This document shows, piece by piece, positions 1 to 11,907 of a stretch of 64,000 bases of DNA. The stretch's first letter is position 1. Every line of letters starts with the position of its first letter. The stretch spans positions 129,505,605-129,569,604 of the forward strand of contig CP136064.1 in the NCBI GenBank assembly GCA_032622095.1, read 5' to 3'. The notes under the pieces are model-generated. The model made no database searches. It was not told where the DNA came from and saw nothing but the letters and a program-made list of their open reading frames with translations. The translations under genes and the position numbers were made by a program. Source of the DNA: Siphonodentalium dalli. Its lineage: Eukaryota > Mollusca > Scaphopoda > Gadilida > Siphonodentaliidae.

Positions 1-1017
1 TGTTTCTACATCCATGGTAAATATTGCGACGAAATAGTCATGCAAATAATTTGTCATGCCAAGAAATTTCATGGCATTAGCTGGAAATGATTTTGGTGGA
101 AAATCTGACCATGTGGTATTCAGAATCCCAAAGCGGGTTAAGTTACAACCACTGCAGATATTTATACCTAACACTAAAGTGGCACAAATTTCACACTATT
201 ACTTACAAGTTCCAGACTTTACATGGAAAGACGAGGAAATATTCAGGGCTGTTTAGATACCTGTTACAGGTTTGGGCGCCCAAACTCTAGTCGCCCAAAT
301 GTTCCCAAATTCTTAGTAGACAGTATTTTATCAACATGAATTTTCAACTTTTTCAAGGCATAATTAAAAAAAATTAACAATACATTGTGTAAATAGTAAA
401 TATGTATTTGCAATTGGGCCTTTAGTTGCATGTCAAATGTTTTATAAGAACAATTGTGTCATCTCAAATTATTATCTCACCCGAAACAGGTGGCCCCAAA
501 AATTATCTGGATTTGTCCCTGAAAGATTACCATGTGGCATTATTGACATATCATATATGTATTGTATATATATATTGAGGGGCTACTACAGTCCTTCATA
601 CCATATGCTAAACTGGTATAAAATACATTATTACTGGCTGGGCTTTCCATGGAAACGATTTGGCGGGAATGCTGACCATATGGCTTTGTTAACATGACTC
701 AATGTGTTTCCAAAAGGGACCGGGGAAATATTCTGTCAGATATTTATACATGACGTGATGGCAGTAAAATGGCACAAATACAACATTGTTACTCAACTAT
801 TTTGAAGTTACTGCTCATCAGAATCTATACTTTGGTGCATCATCTTGTATCAGAGTATTTTTTCTGTGGTCGATGGTGACAAGTTTTCAGGTCTCTCAGT
901 GGAATAAAAAAGTATATTTTGCCTGGTCCTTGGCCATTGCTGGGCCACAGTTTTCTTTTATAAAAAAAAACCTTTTGTGACTTCTATTGATTATGAATGT
1001 ATATACTAACACTTCAA
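1..1017. other. AT-rich non-coding stretch with a degenerate internal duplication
   Basis: No convincing gene is visible. The short ORFs lack codon structure or recognisable motifs. Around 90-250 and 650-790 the same arrangement recurs: a GGAAA(T/C)GATTT block, then GCTGACCAT/TCTGACCAT, then GATATTTATAC and TGGCACAAAT. This indicates an old, diverged duplication about 560 bp apart. Confidence 0.4.
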
Positions 1018-1170
1018 CATTTCATGAGTCGTGACATCACAGAAATCGAGTTCATGGGCAATTTTCTTTGATGGCACCAGTCTCTTTGATGTGATGATTG
1101 GCTTGACTTTCCTTACCCAGAACTTTTAGACAACTCCACATGCCACCTGCTACTGATCATGTCTAATTCA
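1018..1170 (+). repeat. Left arm of a dispersed inverted repeat
   Basis: This segment, marked by GGGCAATTTTCTTTGA and GTCTCTTTG(A/G)TGTGAT, recurs in reverse complement at about 3465-3605. The two copies align over roughly 110-140 bp with many substitutions. They could be two independent insertions of one repeat or the eroded ends of one element. No terminal repeats or target duplications could be fixed. Confidence 0.6.
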
Positions 1171-2933
1171 CTTCAGTTCAGGCATAACATGGATTATTCC
1201 TTGCAACCTGTTAATCGTCAGTGTCGGTGGTCGACTTCCTGGGGGAAAATGGGATTGAGCTTGGGCTCAGACAACATTTACATGTTTGGCAGATAACAAT
1301 ACCAAGTATACTGGCTGCTAATTTCCTAGCACACCTGTATGTACTAATATCAATACCAAATCAAGCTGATATGCTAACTATGCGGAACATCCGAGGAGTC
1401 TATAATACCCCAATGTATACCAAGGGATCGAACTACCCCCATTATAGGACCTACTGGGCATGTAATATAATGCACAATGACTAGAATGGACACAGATACG
1501 GAGTTTGAAATCTTACCCTGATAACATCAGAAACAGTTACCCAGTTGGAATAAGCAAAGGGCAAGTTATATATTTTATGTTTTGTCACATTTCAGTATGT
1601 CTTTATTTGGTTATCAGTATAATAGGATGCATAAAATATCCATAAAACTATCATTCTATCCATCACATTTCTTGAAGGTGGATGTGAATGTCAGGTTTAT
1701 CTGTCACTACTCATCTATCTTGATCGTGCTTCATCTTATATGATCTAAATCATAAAATTATAGGTGGCAAGGCAAATAATGTTGATTGAATGTTAAAAGG
1801 GAATGTTGGAGAGATAACATTGTGTGGCTGTTCGATCTGGAAACTCGTTAGACAGCCGAGTGAAGTGTCAAGTGGATACTTGTAATCATGCTGACAACAC
1901 CACAACATCCACTGTTAAATCTGCTTACATGTGATATGTGATGATACATGATACACACATGCAGCCATAAATGAAGTGCCACATTCATTGTTTTCTGACA
2001 TGGATAAAGGGTTCCAAAACTGAGGCCCTGACAGTATGTTGCATTGCTAAAATCTGATGCATTCTCCATTGCGTCGTCGGTTTATCCTGCTACTTGAGCA
2101 ATATTAGAGCACCTGTCTCCAGTCACCTCATTGCCGGGGTGACTTGAGACACCTGTTTCGGACAATGTTTTTGATGTGTAATTGTGCAATCTAATAGAAC
2201 GAGGTATAATAAAGTCGCTACGTTACGAATCATTCATTTCATGTTAGTTTTAAATATAAACCCCGATATGTAGACGAGGTCCATATGTTAGCCATTGAAC
2301 TTTACTAAATGTTGATCAGGAATATTTCATGGTAGAACATGTTATGCATGTAGTGGAATCGGATGTCGAAATAAATTGTGAATTTCAACAATTTCCTCTA
2401 CCGTAGTTGGTGCATACAACTAATTGTCACTAAACTTATTTTACCAGCAAATTTAGCATGATGTTTGTCACAAAGTTTACTGTACAATATAAATATTAAT
2501 ACGCAGTGCCAAATGACAAAATATGTACATTACGATTAACACTTCAAATTGTCAAAAATAGAGCACAATTATGATCCATTGACTTTATCTACTTATATTA
2601 CCATAGAACTTATAAGGAACTTGGCTTAAATTATCGACTGATTTACCAAATAGTATTAGATATTCACAGTTTGTTGATGGACTGAGATTTACCCAGTGGC
2701 CATAGGATACAATTCCCCTAACCCCTGACGAAAACCCAGTTAAAGGGAAGTACGTGCTTGGGGAAAGGTACAAAAATGGACCCACTGCCACTTAGCGGAA
2801 ACCCTTCAGCTACATACATGTACAGCAGCAACTATGATGTTATATTTGGTATTATTGATGTTTGCTTCATGTTCCACATACATGTTCCCTTGTGTAACTG
2901 ACAACTGACTGGATCTTATTTTAATATTTTCAG
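1171..2933. other. Non-coding stretch, no feature recognised
   Basis: AT-rich sequence between the repeat arm and a candidate exon. The short ORFs on both strands show no recognisable domain. It may be intronic if the 69-bp exon at 2934 is real. Confidence 0.3.
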
Positions 2934-3002
2934 ATTCAGTTTGTCTGGAGGATTGTATCCATAGTTTTATTGACACTACACGAAGTACTAGTGATGCACA
3001 TG
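2934..3002 (+). CDS. Candidate internal exon (69 bp), function unknown
   Basis: The segment is preceded by a good acceptor (TTTTAATATTTTCAG) and followed by a consensus donor (GTAAGT). Two of three frames are open. The more protein-like one reads SVCLEDCIHSFIDTTRSTSD and continues AH, with phase-1 borders at both ends, so the exon is symmetric. A similar V-x-L-E-D-C start follows another acceptor at 39916, where the matching frame is stopped. No domain is recognised and no neighbouring exon was found within a few kilobases. The splice borders are seen directly; that it is transcribed is inference. Confidence 0.35.
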
Positions 3003-3464
3003 GTAAGTACCCTTCATTTTAACATTAGTTAATTGTTTAATACCAGATGTAATCAATAAATTATAGATAGCCTTTTTGGATGTACATTTATTTTATATTT
3101 GTACCAAGTGAATGATACCAGAAGTTAGCTTGTAATTTACTACATTCCTGTTTGGTGCAGTTAATTCTTAAAACAATTACTAAATGCAGAATGTATAAGG
3201 TATAGCCCAGGTTTTTCAGCACCATTCACAAAATGTAAGTAATGCAAATCACTTGGTCACTTTGCTTAAAATTGTATCCCTTAAGAGTAATTAATTAAAA
3301 TTGATTATGCTGCAAATGGTTTCAACACTTACTACCCTAGACTCAGGGTTTCTGCTACTACCGCAGGCAAGCCGTCAAGCAGACTCATTCCTCACCTCAA
3401 CCATGACCTCGTATTTGGCCACAAAACGGCCATAGGCCGAGCCCTGTGACTGCACTTGATGCCT

Positions 3465-3605
3465 GCATAAGACGTGATCTGTAGCACATGTCACATGAAC
3501 AGTTGTTAAACAGCACTTTTTCTCTTTGTCAGCGAAAGTCAAACCAATGAATCACACCAAAGAGACCAGTGTCAAAGAAAATTGCCCACATGCTCTATTC
3601 CATTG
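3465..3605 (-). repeat. Right arm of the dispersed inverted repeat
   Basis: Reverse-complement partner of 1018-1170. It contains GTCAAAGAAAATTGCCC and CACACCAAAGAGAC. The remaining sequence between the arms shows no transposase. Confidence 0.55.
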
Positions 3606-4142
3606 ACATCATGAAAAGTTGAATTGTAATTGAATACATTCACAAAATTCACAAAATGCAATGCCTGGGGATCAGCCAACATTAATTTACTGAGAGACCT
3701 CTGAAAACTGGTCGCCATTGACATATGAAAACTTAGTTGATGGTTATGTACAAGTTTGAAAATATTCTGATGATAAGTGGGTTCAAAATGTCCAATGCAG
3801 TCGCATTTTCATCAGTTTACCAGTATCTACATCATGTACCCTGGTCGATAGAACAAGTGTCCACTTAACCACGTTACTGTTAGCCTTGCCACTATGGCCG
3901 AACTGCAACTACACCATGGTTACATTGGCTAACTGCAGTCGGGCCACGGTGTATCTGCCACGCGGTTACTGTAGTTGCCGTTTTTAAAATATTGAAAAAC
4001 ACAAAGAGGGCACAATAAATGCTGTTTAAATACTGTCGGCCAGATGATCTATTGTTTGAGATCTAATCAGTCTGGTGAAAAGGGGCGATAATCTTATGAG
4101 TAGTCAACATCCTGTACTGTCATAAAATCAAGGTGTCCTAAT

Positions 4143-4400
4143 CCATCCTGATTAGAAGAGGTCGCCGCTGTTAATTATTAGGTGACATGGATGTGTGATG
4201 TTACTGTCGAGTTACTGACAACAAGCTCCATATAGATTTTGTAACACATGGCTATTTAGAAGGAAGCATTGGAATGCCCTTGCACTAGTGACAGTTCCAT
4301 CATTGGAGAATTGACTGATTCTATTATAAGGTGCTATTGAAATGTAAGCCATCCTGATTAGAAGAGGTCCCCGCTGTTAATTATTAGGTGACACGGATGT
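4143..4400 (+). repeat. Pair of ~55-bp direct repeats
   Basis: The block CCATCCTGATTAGAAGAGGT, followed by CGCTGTTAATTATTAGGTGA, occurs at about 4143-4200 and again at about 4350-4398, with only a few differences. The second copy abuts the duplicated segment beginning near 4400. Confidence 0.75.
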
Positions 4401-4750
4401 CATCTCTCCTCACGTTTCGGATCCGCAGAGGACCGACCGGTTGTTGCAGCGGAGTTCAACACATGTCTGTCGGTGTTGTCGATGATGTGACTGACATAGG
4501 GAACAATAGCATTTCTTCCCTGGATCACTTTCATCCTCAAGATGAACTTCCACATGACATTCTGGCAGACAGGAGTCTCAGAAAAATCTTTGGATAGAAG
4601 TGTTTTATTTTTCAATCAACACATGCTAATTATTACAAAACAACAAGTATTCTTCTTTGAGATGATAACCTTATATTTCGGGATTACTGTTTCTGCTAGC
4701 AGATGGGCTTGTAATGCGCTCCACTGACCACCCCCTCCAAAACCTGCACA
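4400..4750 (+). repeat. Segmental duplication, copy 1, left part
   Basis: This stretch is repeated with few mismatches at about 8880-9230, including GGATCCGCAGAGGACCGACC and CAGACAGGAGTCTCAGAAAA. Short ORFs are conserved on both strands of both copies, but neither translation is recognised. In copy 1 it is separated from the DIRS-like coding remnant by about 1.15 kb that copy 2 lacks, including the TIR element at 4775. It is probably a non-coding or decayed part of the same DIRS-like element. Confidence 0.7.
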
Positions 4751-4774
4751 GCCCTTATGCACTGTCCCTATACG

Positions 4775-5745
4775 CAGGGTTTCCGCTAGGGGTTGGGCAA
4801 TTTGGCCGTATTTGGGAAGCAACATACCATGCACTCTGTCAGGAGAGAAAATTTGGATATTTATCTCTGAAAAGTAGCCATTTCCTTGCACTTGGGACAA
4901 CAAGCAGGAAAATTGAAGCTTCATTTTGAAACCAAATTAAAACTGACCGTTTTCTTAGATCCCAAGTTAATGAACTAAAAGCATGTAAGCACAGCAGTAT
5001 ACACGGGATACAACGACTTTTATAACAGTAGCATTATTTGTTGTAAAAATAAAAAGCCATTCCTAAGACGGAGATGACCTCTGAGGCTCATGGTTGATTC
5101 GTATAATGGATAATTTTATATTAAACAGGAAGTGATCGGAACTGACCTCGCTAGTAGCTATGCCTTTGAGGCTGGTTAGTTACATTGCGGTTAGTACCCG
5201 GTTATGTTATGCAAACTAGCAGTATTTTAATTATACATGTCATGTTTTATACCGCAAAATATACTGTTCACTTTGTAATAGAGCGCGAGAGAAATGTGAG
5301 AGTAGCCGCACCTGGCAGCAAGGCATCTTACCACTGCCCACAAAGAATACTCATCGGCCAGATATGTAATCAGCCTTCTATATTTACACTGCAGCTGCTA
5401 AAATATATTCCGATTACGTTATGCATCCGAAATATCTGCTGGGTCATCCACAGTGAGTCTTTTAACATTAACGAGCACGTTTAACTCGGGATCCAAATTA
5501 CTGGTGTTCTGTACTTCGTAAATTAATTTATATCTAATAAATTTACTAGTTTTAAAGTTACAGGTACGTGTATAAGGTTTGATAGCTTGGCACTTGGGCA
5601 GAAATGGAACAAAACAATCTGCCATTTCTACTATCACACGATTCTATTGGCCGATATAACGAAAGTAGTTCAACCAGTGCTAAAACAGGCTACTTTTACC
5701 TGGACGGCTACCGGCCCCATTCCCCTACCCCTAGCGGAAACCCTG
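4775..5745. mobile_element. hAT-like DNA transposon remnant or non-autonomous element with 18-bp TIRs
   Basis: The segment starts with CAGGGTTTCCGCTAGGGG and ends with its exact reverse complement. The similarity continues inward for several bases (TTGGG/TAGGG, then GGCCG). Ends beginning CAGGG are typical of hAT superfamily elements. No transposase ORF is visible inside its 971 bp, so it is most likely non-autonomous or internally deleted. The 8 bases outside each end do not match, so no 8-bp target duplication supports the call. The paralogous segment near 9220 lacks it, although the missing interval there (about 4751-5900) is larger than the element. Confidence 0.6.
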
Positions 5746-6082
5746 GTTAATCAGCAGTGTCGGTGATTGCTTGTCCTGTGTAAAGTGTGGCTATTTTGTG
5801 ACTCATATTAAGTCAAGGTTGGAGAGGGGAATGAGGCCGCTGGACGACCGGCCTGCCGTAGTAGCAGAAATCCTGCTATATGTGACTGATCTATACATCA
5901 TGGTAGTTGGTTATTGGTTAATGAAACAGACTGCCGATTGCCGCATATACATGCACGGTGCACCAGTATACTGTGTATAGCCTATGGTATGGATGCTGAA
6001 CCTTATTTGACAAGTTTAGTTAATGTGTGTTTTGTGTTTTTCTGAGATTTCTGGTGCTCTTCATTAAGCTTACCTGAGTGGC

Positions 6083-6880
6083 ATGTCACCGGATGGTTAT
6101 TTAAAACATTTCACGCCCTCTCTGCCTTACGCTGCTTTTTTCACCATTTATACATTGAACTTTTGGCTCGACCACCTTCAATGGTGGTTACAGGATCTGA
6201 ACATTCTCAGGGGCAGATCACTTGCAACTCCCAGTCACTGGGTAGCCATCACGACGGATGCAAGCAGCACATGGGGTTAGGGTGGAACCATGGACGATCA
6301 GATGGTTTAGCGGTTTGGTAACCAATTCAACAGTTGCAGCATATCAATGCTTTCAAAATGGGGGGGGGGGGCGGTCTTAATGATGATATGGTTTCTCGTC
6401 GGTCTACAGGGGATTTTAGACACCCCAATCCGCATGGACTAGAATTGATTGCGTGGCTACTATCGACAGACAGTTCACGTCAAATGGTTTTTCAAAATGG
6501 GTTGAAGACCTCTCGGCATCATGGCACCTGGGACTAGAAGAGATAACTCATGTAAATACAAACATTTCATTAATTGGTGTATACAACAGATTAATCCCTC
6601 CCATGTGACTTTGGAGAACTGCACATTTCTGTCATACCTGTTTGAAAAAGGGCTGTCGTACTATTATCAGTTACCGGTCCATGCTCCTTCCGGCTTTTGG
6701 TTGGCAACACCCTGATATTAAAAAAATGTCACCTTCATATGATCTTCCTTTTGATCTAGAATGCCTTCAGGAAGAACCTTCGAACCTCTGGAGGAAACTA
6801 TATTGAAACACATCACATGGAATACGGTACTGTTGATTGCTATCACGTCATTCAGAATATGATTACACATTGATTAGGAC
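6083..6880 (+). pseudogene. DIRS-like retrotransposon remnant: RNase H and start of tyrosine recombinase
   Basis: The plus strand encodes, across several frames, a DIRS-type RNase H segment. It has a WWL-x6-LRGR block followed by ITTDASS-x-WG. Then comes QHINAF (about 6337), the linker HPNPHGLELIAWLLS with FQNGL (about 6421-6500), and the recombinase N-terminus. That last part reads PGTRRDNSCKYKHFINWC, continuing to FLSYLFEKGLSYYYQL (about 6523-6680). These are the usual order and motifs of DIRS-family elements, which integrate with a tyrosine recombinase rather than a DDE integrase. An in-frame TAG follows the TDASSTWG motif, and frameshifts separate the blocks. RT and catalytic recombinase parts are missing. 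The Tc1 remnant follows directly. Confidence 0.8.
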
Positions 6881-7034
6881 ATTGTACACTGGCTTTTGTC
6901 AGAAAATGATGTGAGTCCCCCTGCATGCTTTGCAGCATAATTTTGCCGAATGAGAACAGCATGTATCCGGTCCATACTCGTTCCCTTCAGTCGTTCCATG
7001 CCCCTTTAGCTGGTATGATTGAAATCATCCAGTG

Positions 7035-8011
7035 ATGGGTCGAATATCAGCACAAAACAGGGATAGCTATTGGCCTTTTGGAGGCTAATTTCTCGATTAA
7101 ACATGTTGCCCGTCGTATGGCAGCGAAACCAGCAGACTGGTGATATCGCAGATTGCCCCAGAACTGGAAGACCAAGGGTTACAACTGCGAGACAGGATCG
7201 TTATGTAACAAACGCTACATTACGTAGGAGGACGTCCACCGCAAGAGTGATCCGGGACCACTTGCATGCAGGTGCTGGTGCCAGTGCCAGTAGGGTCAGT
7301 GCTCAGACTATCAGGAACCGTCTGCATAGTGCTGGATTACGTGCTCGCCGCCTGGTAAAGAAAGCTGCACTTTTGTTATGACACAAAACATCAAGACTAC
7401 GATGGGCCAGAAACCACGCGAGATGGAATCGACAACAATGGGCGAATGTCTTATTCACAGACGAAACTCGTGCGTGCCTGCGCCATAACGATGGGAGGAA
7501 GCGTGTGTGGAGGCGACGAGGTGAGCAGCATTCTGAATGTTGTGTGGAGCCTGTGACGGCATTCGGAGGCGGTAGTGTTATGGTGTGGGGTGGTATCAGC
7601 ACCAGACATAAGACTGAACTCGTCCCTGTTAATGGAAATCTGAATGCTATCCAGTATGTGGATGAGGTACTCGGACTACACGTAGCAAGGCGAGCTAATG
7701 CAGTAGGAGCACAGTTCGTGTTTATGGATGACAATGCGCGCCCACACATGGGACGTGTCGCGAATAATTTCATTCACCAACAGGGTATTGAGAGGATGGT
7801 ATGGCCTGCAAACTCTCCAGATCTCAACCCAATTGAACATTTATGGGACCAACTGAAGAGAGGTGTTTATCGTCGTGTTGATAACCACACCGTGCTCGCT
7901 GACATGCACCGCCTGTTGCAGGACGAATGGAGGAACATTCCACAGCGTAGAATCGCCCGTCTCATCAACAGCATGCGATCCCGATGCCAGCAGGTTATCA
8001 GGCGACACTGA
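7035..8011 (+). pseudogene. Tc1/mariner-family transposase, disrupted
   Basis: A Tc1-type DD34E transposase that would cut and paste the element at TA sites. Reading starts at MGRISAQNR (7035), then shifts frame to IAIGLLEANFSIKHVARRM and again to QRNQQTGDIADCPRTGRPRV, with some helix-turn-helix residues deleted at the junction. From 7070 one frame runs to 8011 with a single TGA at 7379. The catalytic triad is present: the first Asp in LFTDET (about 7450), the second in MDDNARPH (about 7725) and Glu in NPIEHLWD (about 7830). The TGA is consistent with CpG decay of an Arg codon. Terminal inverted repeats were not confirmed; a GGGGGGACTTTC stretch near 8210 is a candidate 3' end. Confidence 0.9.
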
Positions 8012-8239
8012 TTCGTTGAATAAAATCTCATTGTTACCTCTATTGTCATTTTTGAAATCTACCCACTCCCATTCAATCGATGCTCAGTCAGCCATAACAG
8101 CACTCATATGGCTGTCCTTCGCATGGATTGTGTCTCTAGCTCCAGCATTTGTGAAAAGTTTCATCAAAATCCATCAAATATCTCCGAAAATATTACACAT
8201 TATATTAGGGGGGACTTTCTTATTTTGATGTGTTTATTT

Positions 8240-8830
8240 CATCCGATCATCACCAAACTTCACATGGATCTTCGGGGTGACCTCTAGATGAGAGGCATCA
8301 ATTTTTTCCGAAGTTTCTTTAAAACATGGCTGCCATATTTGAATACATCGCCGCACACTGCAGCCCGCATTTATCGGAGAAATGTTTTGAAAATTTACAG
8401 GTATGTTTTGGATCACCTCTAGAATAAAGCTATATCAAATTTGAATTATTTTCGATGAAAAACATGGCTGCCGACTGCCATCTTGTATTTTACTTTTTGG
8501 ATGACTAAACCCTTTGCCACACCCTACAGTCCACACCCCTCATTAAATCGTCAACAAACTTCATATGGATCTTCGAGGTGACATCTAGATGGGAGGCATC
8601 AATTATTTGTCCCAAATTCGTTGAAAACATGGCCACCAGCAGCCATCTTGTATTTTACTCTTTGTATGACTAAATCCTTTGGCACACTCCACATGCCACC
8701 TGCCTCATTCAATCATCACCAAACTTCATTGGTACCTTCGGGATGACCTCTAGACGGGAGCCATCATATTTTTCCGAAACTCGTTAAAAAACATGGCCGC
8801 CAGCAGCCATCTTGGATTTCGAATTTGGAT
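8240..8830 (+). repeat. Degenerate ~200-bp repeat units with ATGGCCGCC core
   Basis: Each unit contains ATCATCACCAAACTTCA, GGATCTTCGGGGTGACC, TCTAGATGGGAG and AACATGGC(C/T)GCC, then AGCAGCCATCTTG, TTTTACTCTTTG and ATGACTAAAT. About three units lie here, with more at 9660-10740 and 50640-51190. No coding potential is seen. Confidence 0.75.
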
Positions 8831-8879
8831 CCACCTTGCAGCTTGCATTAAAGTTTTGGATCAACAGAGGACCAAAGCA

Positions 8880-9660
8880 GTCACCTCTCCTCACGATTCG
8901 GATCCGCAGAGGACCGACCGGTTGTTGCAGCAGAGTTCAACACATGTCTGTCGGTGTTGTCGATGATGTGACTGACATAGGGAACAATAGCATTTCTTCC
9001 CTGGATCACCTTCATCCTCAAGATGAACTTCCACATGACATTCTGGCAGACAGGAGTCTCAGAAAAATCTTTGGAGAGGAGTGTTTTATTTTTCAATCAA
9101 CACATGTTAATTATTACAAAACAAAAAGTATTCTTTGAGATGATAACCTTATATTTCGGGATTACTGTTTCTGCCAGCAGATGGGCTTGCAATGCGCTCC
9201 ACTGACCACCCCCTTCAAAACCTGCACTGTTGGTTATTGGTTAATGAAACAGACTGCAGATTGCCGCATATACACGCACCACTATACTGTGTATAACCTA
9301 TGGTATGGATGCTGAACCTTATTTGACAAGTTTAGTTGATGAGTGTTTTGTGATTTTCTGAGATTTCTAGTGCTTTTCATTAAGCTTTCCTGAGTGGCAT
9401 GTCATCGGATGGTTATTTAAAACATTTCACACCCTCTGTCTGCCTTACGCTGCTTTTTTCACCATTTTTCATTGAACTTTTGGCTCAACAATCTTCAATG
9501 GTGGTTACGGGATCTGAACATTCTCAGGGGCAGACCACTTACAACTCCCAGTCACTGGGCAACCATCACGACGGATGCAAGCAGCACATGGGGCTAGGGT
9601 GGATGATCAGATGGTTCATGGGTTTGGTACCAAATTCAACAGTTGCAATGCTTTCAACCT
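8880..9660 (+). pseudogene. Segmental duplication, copy 2, with DIRS-like RNase H remnant
   Basis: The first part (to about 9230) copies 4400-4750 and the second (about 9230-9660) copies 5900-6360. Around 9480-9600 the plus strand encodes WWLRDLNILRGRPLTTPSHW followed by ATITTDASSTWG and then TAG, at the same position as in copy 1. The shared stop shows that the coding sequence was already dead before the duplication, or that both derive from one dead master copy. Downstream recombinase sequence is missing, and the sequence passes into the ~200-bp repeat field near 9660. Confidence 0.75.
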
Positions 9661-10740
9661 CTAGATGAGAGCCATCAATTTTTTCCGAAGTTCGTTTAAA
9701 ACATTTCAAATTTGAATACATCGCCGCACCCTGCAGCCCGCATTTATCGGAGAAATGTTTTGAAAATTTACAGGTATGTTTTGGATCACCTCTAGAATAA
9801 AGCTATCAAATTTGAATGATTTTCGATGAAAAAGGTGGCTGCCGGCAGCCATCTTGTATTTTACTCTTTGGATGACTAAACCCCTTGCCACACCCTACAG
9901 TCAACATCCCTCATTCAATCGTCACCAAACATCATATGGATCTTCGGGGTGACATACAGATGGGAGCCATCAATTATATTTTTCCGAAATTCGTTGAAAA
10001 CATGGCCACCAGCAGCCATCTTGTATTTTACTCTTTGGCGCACTCTACAGGCCACCTGCCTCATTCAATAATCACCAAACTTCGTTGGTACCTTCGGGAT
10101 GACCTCTAGACGTGAGCCATCATATCTTTCCGAACTCGTTAAAAAATATGGCCGCCAGCAGCCATCTTGGATTTCGAATTTGAATCCACCTCAGCACGAT
10201 GCAGCCTGCATTAAAGAATTGTTTTGAAAAATTACAGGCATCTACATCCCTCATCTGATCGTCACCAAACTTCATATGGATCTAATCTTCTGGGTGACCT
10301 CCAGATTGGAGTGCTAATTTTTTTCTCTGAAATTCCTCAAAACATTGCCGCCAGCAGCAATCTTCAATTCTTGGATTTCAAATGTACAGGCATGATTTGG
10401 ATCACCTTGAATGATTTTTTATTAAAAAAAAAACATGGAGGCTGGATGCCATCTTCGAGTTTACTCTTTGCATGACTAAATCATTTGGCACACACTACAG
10501 ACCACGTCCCTCATACGATCATCATCAAACTGCATAATTATGGATCTTTTGGGGGACCACTAGATGGGAGCTATACAAATTTTCCGTATTTCATTGAATA
10601 ACATGGCCTCCTTGGATTTTACTCTTTGTATGACCAAATCCTTCGGCGCACCCAAGAGGCCAACTCCATCATCCGATCAGCACCAAACTTATTGTGGATC
10701 CTCGGATTGACCTCTAGATGGAAGCCATTTTAGATTGTAC
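9660..10740 (+). repeat. Second field of ~200-bp ATGGCCGCC-type repeats
   Basis: About five diverged units of the family at 8240-8830, with copies of CACCAAACTTC, GACCTCTAGA(T/C)G and CATGGCCGCCAGCAGCCATC. The block around 9700-9880 nearly duplicates 8320-8490, suggesting expansion together with the neighbouring duplicated DIRS-like segment. No gene is seen. Confidence 0.7.
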
Positions 10741-11900
10741 TCTATTAGTATTACTGCATCCTTTGGCCAGTGTTCCCGCTGTCGATGGCTAATGTTTTTT
10801 TCGAAAATGACCAAACAAAATTTCATTTGGCCAATGTTTTTTCACCCAAATGGAGACGGAAATCTAATTCAAAAATCGCGAAATAGCTCTACGAAATTAG
10901 GCGACGAAACAATAGCCGATTCACCGATCTTGAACACGTGGGTTTCGTACTGTGAACACCCAAATTGAAGTTAAGGTCCAACATTTAATCAGCCTCTACA
11001 TTTAATATTGGCTTTAAAACACTTCGTCAAAAAGTTTTAATCTGTGCACTGGTTATGTCATTGTTTGTTAATGCATTGTCCCATAATTGGATGTACCAGC
11101 GAACAACACTATACTCAATGGCATGCCATGCAGTTACGTAATGTGTTATAAATTACCTCCCGTCTAGCTAGGGATTAACAATAACAACCTGGTTTCACAT
11201 AGTAGAGTTTTAATCCAACATAGATATTGACAGTTATAACCTCAGGATCATATAAAGCAACATGTTGTTTATCTTGACGAAGATAGCGGGGACAACAAAC
11301 ACAGCTAATTGGTTGGCGAAGACATTGATGCTCATCATGGGGTCGTTGTAACGTTTCATACATAAATGCACACCAGCGCGAGATTGAAATGTTGTCGTAA
11401 ATAGTTGCCGTCTGCTTCAATTCGAAACTATTTCTGATAAAGACTGCTTAAAAGCATACATTTATTTTAGCACAAGGTCAAAACTGCGATAAAATTGATC
11501 ATTGGTCACATATTGATCTTAGTATTAAACAGGGACAGAAACGGCACAAGAAGTGCATGGTTGTTTGATCGATGAACGGAAGAACATAAACTTACAAATA
11601 TGATCAATACGTGTTCATTTCTGTAGAAAACGCTACGACAATGACCCCTGCCAGACTGTCACGTGACATTACACGAGACTGGTGTGCATCTATGTATAAA
11701 ACGTTACGACAACGACCCCATCAGCGACCGTGATTGCACTTGGTTATGTGAATTTATAACATAACACATACCTATGTTCATATAATATTAGGTTCTTAAA
11801 AAGTTTTTTTCATGGTTTTATCCTGTGTAACAAATAAATTAAAACATTAAAACAAATTTTAGTCTTTAATTGTGAGTAAAAAAATGAGGATTTGGTCCCA
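10741..11900. other. Non-coding stretch
   Basis: No supported gene. A 77-codon plus-strand ORF at 10735-10968 and an 81-codon minus-strand ORF at 11175-11420 have no recognised motif. The word AC(A/G)ACGACCCCAT, or its complement, appears near 11340 and 11710 with similar surroundings (TACATAAATGCACACCAG / CTGGTGTGCATCTATGTAT), so these two spots are an inverted pair. Confidence 0.3.
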
Positions 11901-11907
11901 GCTTTTT

